Source of the DNA: Entophlyctis helioformis
Lineage: Eukaryota > Chytridiomycota > Chytridiomycetes > Chytridiales > Chytriomycetaceae
Length of the DNA stretch: 64,000 nt
Reading direction: 5' to 3'
Assembly (NCBI GenBank): GCA_025526915.1
Contig: JAHLKH010000098.1
Location: 1 to 64,000, forward strand
Below are positions 10,895 to 22,957 of the stretch, piece after piece; position 1 is the stretch's first letter; every line of letters starts with the position of its first letter. The notes beneath the pieces were generated by a model that was not told the origin of the DNA, made no database searches, and saw only the letters and a program-made list of their open reading frames with translations. Position numbers and translations under genes: made by a program.

Positions 10895-13800
10895 ATGTCG
10901 GGCAGAACCAGCAGCAGCAAGGCAGCACAAGCGCACGTATCGGCACCCGCCCTTGCATCGCATCCGTCGGCGGCCGAGCTGGCCTCATCCTCATCCAACG
11001 CGGCCAACACCAGCAGCAACAGCAACACCAGCAGCAGCGCCAAGGGCAAAACAACGATTCATGTCACGAACATCACCAAGGACAAGGCGTCGCTCAAACG
11101 GCTCTTTGAGCGCATGCCTGGATTCTGCCGCATTGCGTTCCATGCCGACTATGTGTTTGTGTGCTTCAACGACCTCCATTCCGCTACGCTCGCCATTGGC
11201 GATATCCAGCGACGGGTACGTTTGCCTTGCCTCGTCCCTCTTCATCCCGATGTGCCCATTTTTGGGCTTGTTGTCTGCCGTGCTGGATTGTTTCGCGTTC
11301 GTGCCCGCCGTGTTTTTGGCGGAATCCGCCGATACGAGATTGCGATGCTGTGATTCAGCTCCCGACGCATTCTTGCCTGTGCGAGGATGGGCGAATGGGT
11401 GCTTGCGTGCCTCCATTTGATTGTACATGCCCCTTGTTTGGCCACATTTTATGAGCAAATGCATGCATGCATGCATGCATGCATCCCAACTCCCCAAGTC
11501 ATCCGCGTCATCCACTCGTGCTCATCGCACACACTGACACGCCATTTCCAACACATGCACCCATGCTTGCTCACCAGACCGACATGCTCGCCGCGTACGC
11601 CAAGAACGGCATCACCGCACATGCTCTTCCGTCCATCGCTGTGCCGCCCAACCCAATCCTGTATGTCAGCGTGTACCCTTTCATCACCGAGGCCGAAATG
11701 ACGGGCATCTTCAGTCTCTACGACGGGTTCGACAGCTGCCGCTTCTTTGCCACGCATGCGCTTGTGCGATTCAAGAGTGTCGAGCATGCCCGCAAGGCAC
11801 TCGATAATCTCAACAGTACCACCAATCTGTTTGCCAACTTCTCCAACAAGGGTGCCAAGGGTGGCGTTGTAACCGACGAGGACGTCGCTGCGATGGAGGC
11901 CGCTTCCAACACCGCCCACGGAAGAAGCGATAACGCAGCCCAGCGAGCTGGCCGTGGCGAAGATCGCCGAGAGGACACCGCCAGAGCAACTGCCTCTGCC
12001 TCTGCTTCTGCTGCCACTGCTGGACAAACGGCAAGATCGCGACGACGACGCGGCGGGGTCGGCAACACCACGACCGCCAGCGGTAATGCCAATGGCGGCG
12101 GTCGATCCAGAGGCGACAGCGATACTGGACAGTCGTCTCCAAGAGCAAGATCGCCCACTTCCGCCGCATCCACCAACGCTGGAACGCTGTGTTCCACTCG
12201 GCCCAAACGCACTCTTCACGTGACAAGCATCGAAACCGACAAGGCCGGCATCTACCAGATGCTGCTCCAGTACAATGGTTTCACCAAAGTCGCGTTCTAC
12301 CCCGACTACTGCTTTGTCTGTTTCAGCGATGTTGTCACGGCTGGCGAAGCACTCGAAGACATTCTCTTCAACACCCGCATGAAGGCCAGCTACGCACGCG
12401 CCGATTTCACATGCAACACCGTCGCCCAAGCCGCGCTTGGCCAGCTCAACACCATCATTCGCGTCTCAGACTACCCGTCCACGTCAACCAAGACGGACCT
12501 ACAGCCGTTCTTTGCGCTCTTTGACGGATTCCACGACATGCAGGTCTACCAAGCATCGTGTCTCGTGTACTTTGACTCGTTTGCACAGGCTACTGCGGCG
12601 CTGAACGAGATCAATGCGCGCACAAACTTCACTGCCGTGTACTCCAAGAAGGGCGTTGCGTCGACCTCGACAGCCCAGTCCAAGTCTGCAAACCAGGCGT
12701 CTGCTAAACCTCCGCTCGCGAGATCAAACATCAGCGCTGTTCCCAATGCCGCGTCATCCGCCCAGCAGCTCGCCAAAGCAAAGGCGGCTGGAAAACCGTC
12801 CTTGGCCGCTTCTTGTGCAGCTCAAGGCAGCGAGCGTGGATCGAATGCAACGATCAAAGCAACCCCGTCTTCTGCCGTACCAGCCTCGCCCAGAGATGCC
12901 ACTTTGACAGCATCAGCATGTCGACTCCCAACCCCATCGGATGCGGGCAAGGAGTTGGGCTCGGATTCTTCGTCCGTTGCCGATTCAGACACAGAGTCCG
13001 ACTACACAGACTCGCAATCATCGACGCCAGCACCTGGCACGCCAACGCCTTCTGCTGTTCCTGTACTCGCGCCAACACCTCGCGCATGGGCTGCAGTCAC
13101 TGCAGGTGCACCACGCGTGTCCAATCTGGGCATGTTCATCCAGCCCGACTCACTCAGTGCATCTGCCGCACCATCTACTGCGGAGGCAGCACAAGGCGCC
13201 GTTACATCCACAGCAGTCACAGCGCAAGCCATCGCCAATCAGCCAAACCTGCTCGCAGAGCAATCGCCGTCGCACCAAGCTGACCAGCCGGCATCTACTG
13301 CCAACATCTCACCCCTGTCGACGCCTAACGGTGCGCATGCAGGAACGGCCAGTGCCGCACCAGCTGCCGAGCCCGTGTCACCCAAAGGTCCTCGGCCGAC
13401 AGAATCATTCACGAATGGGCTGCCAGCATTCAGCCTCCATTCCAACTCTTCTCTGATGGCAACCAACGTGCCAGAGCAGCAACAGCAGCAATACGCTCAC
13501 CAGTCTGGTCTTGCACAGCAGCAAATGCAGCAGCAGATGCAGGTGCAACAGTCACCTCACATGTTTTCAAATGTGCCAACAGCATATGGCGACATGTCCA
13601 TCTATCCGCACCTCGCGTCGCAGCTCGTGTCGCGTCAGGCTCCCTACCCACCCATTCCACACCAACAGATCGTGCGCGAAGACCAGATGAACGGCTCGAT
13701 ATTCTCACAGTCAGCGGCAAACTCGGCGTCCCATGCTGCTTCTTCGAACCAGCCGTTTTCGCCGTTAATGACCTACCACGCAGCACCATCTGCTTTTTCG

Positions 13801-14646
13801 CCACTGCAGTATCCGGCGATTGTAACCTCATCGCAGTTCTCGCCGACTTCCGCCTCATCGTCAAGTGCTGCCGGTCTCTCCGGCAACGTGTCTCTTGGCA
13901 CGGCCTGCGCTACAACGGTCAGCATGACTCCGCAACGCCCTCCCATTGCTCCTGCTCATGGACACGCCATGGCGCCGACCACGACCATGATGGGCACCTC
14001 TGTGACACCTGCCGTGCCAGTGGCGACGTTCCCTCTTCTGCTCCGCTCGGGCACCAGCATGGCACCCATCGCACCTGCCTCACCTCTTACACCGATTGGA
14101 TCGGCTAACCAGCACATGTTGGGATCCAAGAATCTCCTTGACGAGATGTTTTCTCGCATTTCCCTGCACGGTCCACCAGCATCGATTGACCGGATGCCGC
14201 AGCAACCTACAGCAGCAGCGGCAGCAACGGCGGCGGCGGCATCCACAGGCATTGGTGGCCATCGTGGCCAGACATCATTTGCTGGAAACCTAAGCGCACC
14301 ATGCACCTCTGCGGCGGACGCATTCCTTGCTGGAATGTGCGGCCCAAGCGGACCCACCACCAACATGCCAGAAACATCAGCGTCGTCGTCTGCCATCAAG
14401 TCCACGGCACTGCCCACCTCGCCCCGACAGCATCAGCAGCAGCTCAAGTTGCCGCGGACTGCCCAGTCGCTTGTATCCAATCACGACAGCGGTAGCGTGG
14501 ACTGGAAAGCCGAATACGATCAGCTGGCGCAGGAGACATTGCGTCTGCGTCTCGAGAACCAGATGCTGCGCGGCGAGCTCGAGCGACGCAACGCAGACGC
14601 CGAGCGTCTTGGCGTGCTGCAGGGTCTGCTGGCGATGTGCGAGTAG
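10895..14646 (+). CDS. RNA-binding protein with four RRM domains
   Basis: Two exons, 10895-11215 and 11578-14646, phase 0 junction, about 1129 aa. A Ser/Ala/Asn tail precedes RRM1 (TTIHVTNITKDKASLKRLF ... HADYVFVCF), RRM2 (NPILYVSVYPFITEAEM ... ATHALVRF), a charged linker, RRM3 (TLHVTSIETDKAGIYQML ... PDYCFVCF) and RRM4 (TIIRVSDYPSTSTKTDL ... ASCLVYF). RRM1-2 and RRM3-4 look like an internal duplication. The remaining 700 residues are disordered, Ser/Pro/Gln/Met-rich, ending in a coiled coil (EYDQLAQETLRLRLENQML). Layout recalls fungal mRNA regulators such as Whi3/Nrd1-type proteins, but orthology is not established. Cytoplasmic mRNA control is inferred. The intron (362 bp) holds an ATGC microsatellite. 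Confidence 0.85.
11459..11484. repeat. (ATGC)n microsatellite
   Basis: About six and a half perfect ATGC units inside the RRM gene's intron. Self-complementary, so it can form hairpins. Confidence 0.95.
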
Positions 14647-14836
14647 ATGTTGGCCAGCTCGAGATCGAACACGGATGGTTGCTGAATGTCTTGACATTGT
14701 CGTTGATGGTTGTGCTGGGCCATGAATGAAGACTGCTTCAATGTGGTTCGGAGCTCAGCTGGTTGGCGTTGCCGGACAATATTCTCTGAAACTGTAAAAT
14801 GCAATCAACGCGTCCGAGTGACGTGACCAAGACACA

Positions 14837-16499
14837 ATGCTGCGCGAACAACCACTGCCAAAAATGCCGAGCTTCTGCTCGATTCTTGCCCTCATCAATC
14901 TCTTAGTGCCACACGAAATGCCAGAATCAGAGGCTCCTCGAGAGAGAGCTGGCCCATTCTGGGACCTCAAGAGCCTTTCGCGCCGTGCTAGGCATTGGTT
15001 GGGTGACCGCTTCTCGTGCTGTGTCTCGGCTGAGAGACTGGAGATGGCTGCCGCCGCAAGAGATGCCGCACGAGATGCCGCAAAGACGCTGCAAAACACG
15101 CGGTCAAGAACGACAATGGACACGGCGAGCCTGGCGCGACTGCTCTGGCAATCGCTGACGAGACGGTCCATGAGACGAAGCCTGAGCAACACGAGGAAAC
15201 GGCTCTCGCGCAAGACATGCCGCTCGAGTCGGCGACCACGCTTCCCGAAGTCACTCAAGACATCCAGCACATCGATGTGCCACAGGATGCTCTCTCAACC
15301 GATGCTGTTACCCTCGACGTTTGGACAGCCGTCGACGACACAATGGCGCTCTGGCGCGACGGCACGGCGAACAACGCGTTCAGCATTCTCGAGTCGCGTG
15401 AGTTTCAATCTCAGGATCGCGAGATTGGCGATGCCAGACCAATGACTGACACTGGCTGATGCTGCGCGCAGTGGGCGGCTTTCAAATCCGTTCGTCGCCG
15501 TCGTCGGTCGCTTCGTTTTCGCAGTCTGTCTTCTCGATTGCTTCTCTCGATGACCTCGAGGACGAGGACGAGGACGACCACGTTCAGGGCGACGGCGTTC
15601 AAAACGGAGACTTTAGCGGCCTGTGCTTCTCGTACCGCATCAGACAGCTCAGCTCTAGCAGCGACCTGTTGGACGCCCCTCCTCCGACGCCAAAGTGTAT
15701 GCATGGCATGGTTTTCTCTGGCACGATGCGTCTCCCCACACTGACCCACAGCACAACAGCCGACATTGACTTTATGGAGATTCTGCGACCTGCCTTTGTC
15801 TCGACTGCCAGCCAGCTTGCAGACACGGCAAGCATTCCCGTCGTTCAATCCAATGCCGATCTGCACAATGTTGCGGGTAAGTTGCCATGGCCATTGCCAG
15901 CATTCCTGTCCTTTTGGCGGCCGTGTTCCTGACATGAGCACTTCCGGCCCACCTTCGATCCAACAGTCGTGCTTGGTTCCTCAGACAAGACTCTGGTTCC
16001 CCTGGAATACTGCCGCGTGAGCATTTGCAACTACGACAGCGATGAAGATTGCGACAGCGACGGATACTGCGACAGCAACGAGTATGAGGATCGCAAGGGC
16101 ATCTACGACAATGGCGACAAAGACGAACGTGGCGAACACGGGGACTTGTACAACAACGATGGAAGCGACGAAAGCTTCGACAATGAGAACACTGCGAACA
16201 TACGAACAGCAAGGACGTGTACGAAAGCTACGGAATCCACGGCATCTACGACAGCTACTGCAGCTTCAGCAGAGAGAACAACAACGACGACGACGCGCGA
16301 CTGTGCGATACGCCAACAAAGCCACCTCGCGGTACTTTCGCAGCCATGCAGCCAGCTGACGCGCTCATGGCCACAGACACTGGTTGAACAACACTGGTTG
16401 AACACCAAATCGGCGACAAGGAAGCAGCGCCACGCGATGACTCCTGCTTGCTCTTGCTTGCACTTGATCTGGTCCGTGCTCGCACAGACAGACGAATAA
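14837..16499 (+). CDS. hypothetical acidic protein
   Basis: Proposed exons 14837-15397, 15472-15876 and 15967-16499. Exon 1 needs one base restored near 15082 (A3 where the helical pattern RDAARDAAKDAAKHA implies A4). Exon 2 encodes LGGFQIRSSPSSVASFSQSV, an acidic DDLEDEDEDD run and a hydrophobic/aromatic stretch (GLCFSYRIRQL, FSGTMRLPTL). Exon 3 begins VLGSSDKTLVPLEYCRVSI and becomes Asp/Asn/Tyr/Glu-rich, then Thr/Ala-rich. Junctions are in phase and splice sites are standard (GTGAG, GTAAG donors). The stop at 16497 overlaps an AATAAA. No domain is recognised; the start is tentative. Confidence 0.5.
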
Positions 16500-16501
16500 A
16501 G
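16496..16501 (+). terminator. AATAAA poly(A) signal overlapping a stop codon
   Basis: The stop TAA of the acidic protein gene lies inside AATAAA. It implies a very short 3' UTR if used. Confidence 0.45.
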
Positions 16502-16613
16502 TATGCACTTGTGTCAACTCGATCGTTCATTTCGCCTGTTTGTCAGTCCAGCCAGTCCATGGCACACGGTCCTCTCAGAACGCACGGCCGTCTTCAGCAC
16601 TCCGGGCGACAGC

Positions 16614-16640
16614 CAGCAGCAGCAGCAGCAGCAGCAGCAG
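16614..16640. repeat. (CAG)n microsatellite upstream of Arp3
   Basis: About nine CAG units in the 269-bp space between the acidic protein gene and the Arp3 start codon. Apart from this tract I see nothing in that space. Confidence 0.9.
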
Positions 16641-16768
16641 TCGCACCGCTGGCACCTGCGTTCACGTCGTCTTCTGGTTGACGACCTCGAAGTGCACTGG
16701 TTGCAAGTCGCGTTCAACCCGAGTTTGCCCATCGTTCGACACCAGAAGCAGGAGCAGCAACAGCAGCC

Positions 16769-19031
16769 ATGACGCTTCCAACGGTTGTCATTGACAACGG
16801 CACCGGGTAAGCAGGTGCCATCTCCCCCCTCTTCCGTCACTGTCCCCTCTTGCTTGTCGGCCGCCGCAACAGCCAGCCAGTCAGAGAGCCACACCAGCCA
16901 GCCAGACAAGCCAGAGCGCCAGCCAGCCAGCCACAGCCGTGCGTTGGTGATTGTCCGTGCTTGCACCCTGGCGGCCAGTGCTGCGTCTGGTGTGGCTGGT
17001 CTGGCTTCCTGGTTGGGCGGCCGGCCGGCTGCATCGCCAGTGTCTGCCAGTGTCTGCACTGCCTGTCCACGCCGCACTCTCCACTGCTGCCCCCTGGCCC
17101 ATCTTGGACGGCTGCCTGTCTGCCTGCCTGCCTGCCCTCGCCACCACCGCAACCCAAGCATCTCGTGGCAACACGGCGAGCCAAGCTGCAAGCGGTCTGC
17201 TGGCAGAAGGGCAAAGCATAGCGACCTTTCGACTGACCCACTCGCTCCCCACATCTCTTGCCGGTGGGTGCTGCCTCCCTCTTGCCGCGGTCCAGGTACA
17301 CCAAGATGGGATACTCGGGCAACAACGATCCCGCCTTCATTGTCCCGACCGCCATTGCCACCCGTGAGCCCGTCGGCGTGACGTCAAACACCCTCAGAGC
17401 CGGTCCTGGTGCTGGTGGTGGCAATCTGGCCTCCAAGCGCGGCATCGAAGACCTCGACTACTTCATCGGCGACGAGGCCTATGCAAACTCCAAGACGTAC
17501 ACGGTCAACTCGCCCATCCGTCACGGCCAGGTCGACAACTGGGATCTCATGGAAAAGTTCCACCAGGCTTGTTTGTTCCAGTACCTCCGTTGCGAGCCTG
17601 AGGACCACGCCTTCCTTTTGGTACGTGCCCAAGCGTCGTGCGTCTGATCTCCTGCTGGACTTGCCTGGACTGGTTTCGACTGACTTGCTGACGTTTTGCG
17701 CGGGCTGTGACAGACTGAGCCGCCCCTCAACGCTCCCGAGAACCGCGAGTACACGGCCGAGATCTTCTTCGAGTCGTTTGGTGTCAAGGGCCTGTACATT
17801 GCCGTGCAGGCCGTTCTTGCCCTCGCAGCCAGCTGGACCAGCGGCAAGGGCGAGCAGACGCTCACGGGCACGGTCATTGACAGTGGCGATGGTGTCACGC
17901 ACGTTATCCCTGTGGTGCGTGGCCATCTGCGTCAACTCAACCCGTGCCGCCACCCCCCTCAGATCTGGACATGCTTTGAACTGACATTTGAGCTCTTTGC
18001 ACCGGACTGCAGGCCGAAGGCTACGTTATCGGCTCGTCCATCAAGCACATTCCCATCGCCGGCCGCGACATCACCTACTTTGTGCAGCAGCTGTTGCGTG
18101 AGCGCGAGAACTCGATCCCGCCCGAGGACTCGCTCGAGGTTGCCAAGCGCATCAAGGAAATGTACTCGTATGTGTGCCCGGACATTGTCAAGGAGTTTAG
18201 AAAGTACGAGACAGAGGGCGACAAGTGGATCAAGCGCGCCGAGTTCGTCCACAGCGTGACAAACAAGGTCGGTGGTTGTCTTGCCATGTCATTATGGCCA
18301 ACTGCCGGGTCTTGTTTTCTAACTGTCGGTTGGTCACACGCAACCAGCCCTACTCGGTCGATGTTGGCTTTGAGCGCTTCATGGCACCCGAGATCTTCTT
18401 CAACCCCGAAATCGCCAGCTCCGACTTTTTGACGCCGCTCCCAGATGTCGTCGACCAAGTCATTCAGAGCTGCCCCATTGATGTCCGCCGTGGTCTGTAC
18501 AAGGTAAGCGTGTCCAAGTTACCAGCGATGTGCCGCTGGGAGGGTACAGGGTCTGGTGGCATGGCGACTGATCTGGGATGATGATGTGTCGATGGCTGTG
18601 ATAGAACATTGTTTTGTCGGGTGGTTCGACCATGTACAAAGACTTTGGCAAGCGTCTTCAGCGGGACATCAAGCGAATGGTGGACAACCGCATCAAGGCA
18701 TCGGAGATTGCCTCGCAGGTCAACATGAGATCAGACGATCAGATCAAGGCTCGCCAGATCGATGTCAACGTCGTGTCGCACAAGAAGCAGCGCTACGCTG
18801 TTTGGTTTGGTGGAAGTCTGCTTGCCGACACGGTAAGCGGTGGCGTGGACTCTTTTCTCGCCCTTGGTCTGCTTGCTGCATTTCATCAATGGCTGGCTGA
18901 CTGACTGACTGGCTGACTGGCACTCGCTGCAACAGCCCGAGTTTTTCAGCTACTGCCACACCAAGGCGCAGTACGAGGAGTACGGGCCCAGCATTGCGCG
19001 TTACAACAAGGTCTTTGGCTCGATACTATAA
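16769..19031 (+). CDS. ARP3: actin-related protein 3 (Arp2/3 complex)
   Basis: Seven exons: 16769-16806, 17296-17620, 17714-17914, 18013-18267, 18348-18503, 18605-18832 and 18936-19031; all phases close, giving 432 aa against about 418 in animals. Arp3 nucleates branched actin filaments as part of the Arp2/3 complex. Diagnostic stretches are [17 protein letters not shown], the phosphate/adenosine loops [15 protein letters not shown] and [23 protein letters not shown] and the C-terminal [15 protein letters not shown]. The first exon is only 12 codons plus two bases, followed by a 489-bp intron full of CAGCC tetranucleotides. The donor of intron 4 is an atypical GTCGGT. Intron 6 has four CTGAC motifs before the acceptor. 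Motile zoospores and amoeboid stages use this complex. Confidence 0.97.
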
Positions 19032-19289
19032 GCGATGCCATTCTCAACGCGGCCGACTGCCACTTCCCATCCATCTATCCATTCATCCGCCCATCCACCG
19101 CCAGCCGCCATCTCTCCGCCATCTCGACTGCCACAAGACATTTATCCGCCATCCAGCCAGAGACCATGCAGTGCACTGCACTGCACTCCGATGACTTGGA
19201 AATGAAACTGCTGCTACAGCCATTGGGCAGACTGCTGGACAGATCTCTGGACAGACACGATGCATTTGGGACTCCAGGATGGGAAAGGG

Positions 19290-20390
19290 TCACTTGTGCA
19301 TCACCTTGAGCGAAAAGTCAATGTGCGGCACGCTCTGCGTGATGGCACCAAAGCTGAGAATGTCGACATTGGGGCCAAAGTACGGCGCGACGTTGGACTC
19401 GGTCAGGCCGCCAGAGCCCTCGATGAGGAACGCGGCCTTGCCTCTCCACCGATCCTTGAGGTTCTTGGCAGCGACAGCAAAGCCAGGCGGGTCAAAGTTG
19501 TCGAGCATGACGACATCGGCGCCAGCAGCAATGGCCTCGTCCGCCTCGGCCTCGGACTGGCACTCGACCTCGATCTTGAGTGCAAAGCCGCCCGTCTTGC
19601 GTGCCTGCTGCACGGCCTTTGTGATGGAGCCCGTGGCCCAGATGTGGTTGTCCTTGAGCATGATCATGGACGACAGGTCCATGCGGTGCGAGTCGACGCC
19701 GCCCACCAAGCTCGCATACTTTTCGACAATGCGGAAGCCTGGGGTTGTCTTGCGGGTGGCTGCGATCACGCCGTGCCAGTTGTGCTTCTGCTTGATCTTG
19801 CTCAGACGGCGAGCGCTGGTGGCAGCCGGCTGTTAGCATGCGGACAGGACGGCGGGCTCAGCAGACATGGCAGCACTTGCATGGTTGCAATGCCGCTGGC
19901 GCGGGCGAGCATGTTGAGCGCGGGACGCTCGCCGAGCAGCAGGTGGCGAGCCTTGCCGTACACGCGGGCAGCCTCGACCTTGCCTCCCGCCGGATCGATC
20001 TCCTCGCCCTCCTTGACGAACCACTCGACTCTGCACCGTTATCCATGCATGCACCTGGTCAGTCGGGCACCAGACGCAGCAGTGTGCCGGCTGACCGACG
20101 CTGCTGGCCAGCCACATAGCCGCACAGCCGCACAGCCGCATGAGTGCATGAGTGCATGAGAACATGAGAGCACGAACGCACCTGCAGCCAAGCTGGGCAA
20201 AGACTTCGTCAAAAAAGGGCACGCCGGCGAGCACACCAGGCGCTTTGCAGTACAGGATGGCCGTCTGGTCTGTCTCGCCGACCACGAAGCCGCCATAGTC
20301 GAACGAGGGAGTGTCCTCGTCCAGCCACGACGACACGGTCTTCTTCCAGTTGGTTGGCAGGAGGTGTCGCAGATTGTCCGTTTCGGCCAT
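19290..20390 (-). CDS. BNA6: nicotinate-nucleotide pyrophosphorylase (quinolinate phosphoribosyltransferase)
   Basis: Three exons on the minus strand: 20390-20182, 20030-19877 and 19829-19290, 300 aa, matching the 295-300 aa of the family. The enzyme converts quinolinate and PRPP to nicotinate mononucleotide, CO2 and PPi in de novo NAD synthesis. Visible motifs: [11 protein letters not shown] near the N-terminus, [18 protein letters not shown], the active-site [24 protein letters not shown], and the barrel segments [22 protein letters not shown] and EGSGGL. The donor of intron 2 is a weak GTGCTG. The gene is convergent with Arp3, with 258 bp between stops that hold no further gene. Confidence 0.95.
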
Positions 20391-20435
20391 TTGGGTTAAG
20401 CCCAGATGAGCTCACAATGGTTCATTACCCGCTGG

Positions 20436-22474
20436 CTACATACGCGATCGCCCAAACGGGCTGGCGAGCCCGCTGTCGCCCTGTGTCTCTTGCACAAGGT
20501 TGCTCCTCATGACCAGATTGTCCATCGAAACCGACGCCGATCCCGACACCATCTTGTACTGTTTGCCGCCACTTTCCGCGTCCTTGGCAGTTGGACTTGA
20601 TGCGGGCTTCTTGAAGAAGGCGACGAAAGCCACACAGGCAACAACGACCAATCCGCCGAGAAGCGACATCCAATGGGGCACCACGCCCCACACGATCCAT
20701 TCGGCAAAGAATGCCACGACTGCTTGGGCGTATGTCATTGTAGATGCGCGTGCAGCCGACTCGCGCGCCAGCCCCCAGTTTTGAAGCAGCTGGCCGGCAA
20801 CGCCTGTGAGCGCCGTCGACGTGAGGAGAATCCATGTATGCAAATGCGACGGCATTATCCATCGGTGCGGCTCAATCGACTCTGGGAGCAAAGGCGCGAG
20901 CGGCACGCATAGCATGATGGAGATGACGTGAAAGTAGTTGATGATGTGGTAGGCATGTGCACCTTTGCTGGCGAGTTTGCGGATGCTGATGATGGCGGAT
21001 GCGACAAAGACGGCCGACAGGAGACCTGCAAGCACGCCAGTCAGCCGCGTTGCGTCTGATATGGGTGCGTGGATGGGTTTGGGGATCGAAACCGTGCCAT
21101 TGTCGCGACGGAACAGCGACATGGCTGTGTACACGGCCGACGGTTTCATCGGTGCATCAAAGCGGCTGCTGCTGCTGCTGCTGGTCTGCGAATCGGTGGT
21201 CTGCGAAGAGATGAAACGAGACATGTTTGTTGCGGCTGCAGAGATGGCGCCGTTGATGCCCTCGAGCACACTGCCGCCCATATCGTCATACACGCTGTCC
21301 GGTGGAATGATCTCGTCGGGCAGTCCAAGCACGTCGTCCGGCACGCCTGAAAATGTGCTGCCAAACAGAAACTTTGGGCGTGCAATCAAGAGCACGCCGC
21401 CAAGCGATACGAATCCTGCCGCTGCATCCATCGCCTGCGCAAAGTCACAGTGGTTAGTGTCACAATGACAGTGCCAGGAGCGAAATGTGATAAACACCGT
21501 CGCTGTCATTATGGATCGTTACCTCCCACGTCTCGTTCAACACGATGCGGCCAAAGAGTCCGGTGAACACAGGTGCGAGGAACCCAATGACAGTCGCGTC
21601 GGCAACAGTCAGGATCGTCAGTGTCCAGAACCCGAGCGATAGCCCCACAAATCCCAACACGCCGCGAACAACCAGCTGTTTGTACATTGCCGTTGTGATC
21701 TTGAAGTGTCAGCCACAAATGCATCAACCCAACGAGAAGATCGCCTGCACTTACAAGCGATCGCATATGGGGAGGAGCAAGCAGTCCGCCATTGATGCCA
21801 CCGTACCACACAAGCCATGATGAACACAGCGCGCCAATCAGACTGCGCAGAACAACGACTTCGAGCGTTGGCACGCGCTCGTCGCCCATGGCTATCGCCT
21901 TGACGGACATGCCCATTGCACAGAACGCGACGGTCGACAGGATCATGTAGATCATGCCCAGCTTGGGCTCAATGGATGTCCACACACTGAGCGATTTGAT
22001 CTCGCCAGCACCAGCACTCCTCGTTCCTGCCGTGTTGTAAGTCGCCAGACCGCTGCCGCCGCCGCCTGATGTGAGCGGCGTGTACGCAGACGGCTGTACA
22101 AACGATGGCATCATGCCAAGGACAGCAACAGTGTCCCCGCGACCGCGTTTGGCGCCATGAGCCGGCTTGGTTGTGCCTGCCGTGTCGAGTGGCACGGTGT
22201 CGTAGACCCCATCCGAGCCGTCGCTGCCCATGTCGCTGTCGTCGCCGTCTGTGGCGTAGTCGGCATCCGAATCGCTGTCCAGACCAAGCGCGATGTTGAC
22301 TCTGTCGTTGTTGCCATCACGCCGCAGTGGATCGTCGCCAGGAGCGATGGGCGATGCGAGCGACAGTCGCGCGGCAGCCATATCGGTGCGTGAGGCGGAT
22401 GCAGTGCCCTGCTGCGATTGCGACCTGCTGCCGGTGACTGTGTCGTTGGAAGATGACAGCGTGTGCGCCGACAT
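20436..22474 (-). CDS. EamA/DMT-family membrane transporter
   Basis: Three exons, 22474-21755, 21675-21523 and 21434-20436, 623 aa. A disordered acidic N-terminus (residues 1-160) is followed by the first EamA half (GMIYMILSTVAFCAMGMSVK, EVVVLRSLIGALCSSWLVW, FVGLSLGFWTLTILTVADAT, FLAPVFTGLFGRIVLNE), a long polar insert, and the second half (LTGVLAGLLSAVFVASAI, IINYFHVISIMLCVPLAPLL, HTWILLTSTALTGVAGQLLQ, AVVAFFAEWIVWGVVP, LLGGLVVVACVAFVAFF). About ten membrane spans, as in drug/metabolite transporters. The substrate cannot be told. The ATG MSAHTLSS is chosen over an upstream in-frame extension that reads as untranslated sequence. The long central insert is unusual. Confidence 0.85.
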
Positions 22475-22957
22475 GTGCAGGCTGACGCTTTTTTGGGCTC
22501 GAGTGGGTTTGTTTTGTGGGCAGATCTGGGCAAGATCGGAATGCAAGATCGGGATGCGCTGCCCGCACTTTTTCGCCAGGCTGAGTGGCAGGTGCCACAC
22601 ACTCTCTCTCATTCTCGCTTTGCCAGCATGGCAGCATGGCGGGCTCAATGCGGCGATGCCGCAGACTCTCACGGCAGCATGCAATCTGAAATGGGAATGT
22701 TGGGTAACGTCGGCGCTCGAGCTGGATCCGCCGGAGCGTCAGCAGAGCTTCTATAAGTTACCCTCGTCAGTCTGGGACCGCGGTCTCTGCATGCAGAGCC
22801 TCTGGCCGGCGACACCATAAGATGCAGTCGATGGATGGCCACTCTGCCTGCCTCGACATCTGAGCCATCTGTGCCAGCCATGCTGCGCTGCGTGTCCAAA
22901 GCGGCATTGTGGCTGTGGCACGCTTGCCTGCCAACCACAAAACACTGCTCGGTGGCA
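22475..22957. other. divergent intergenic region with ankyrin 5' flank
   Basis: Between the minus-strand transporter and the plus-strand ankyrin copy 2. Its last 120 bases are the conserved ankyrin upstream block (GCTGCGTGTCCAAAGCGGCA near 22880). The remainder shows no gene. Confidence 0.5.
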
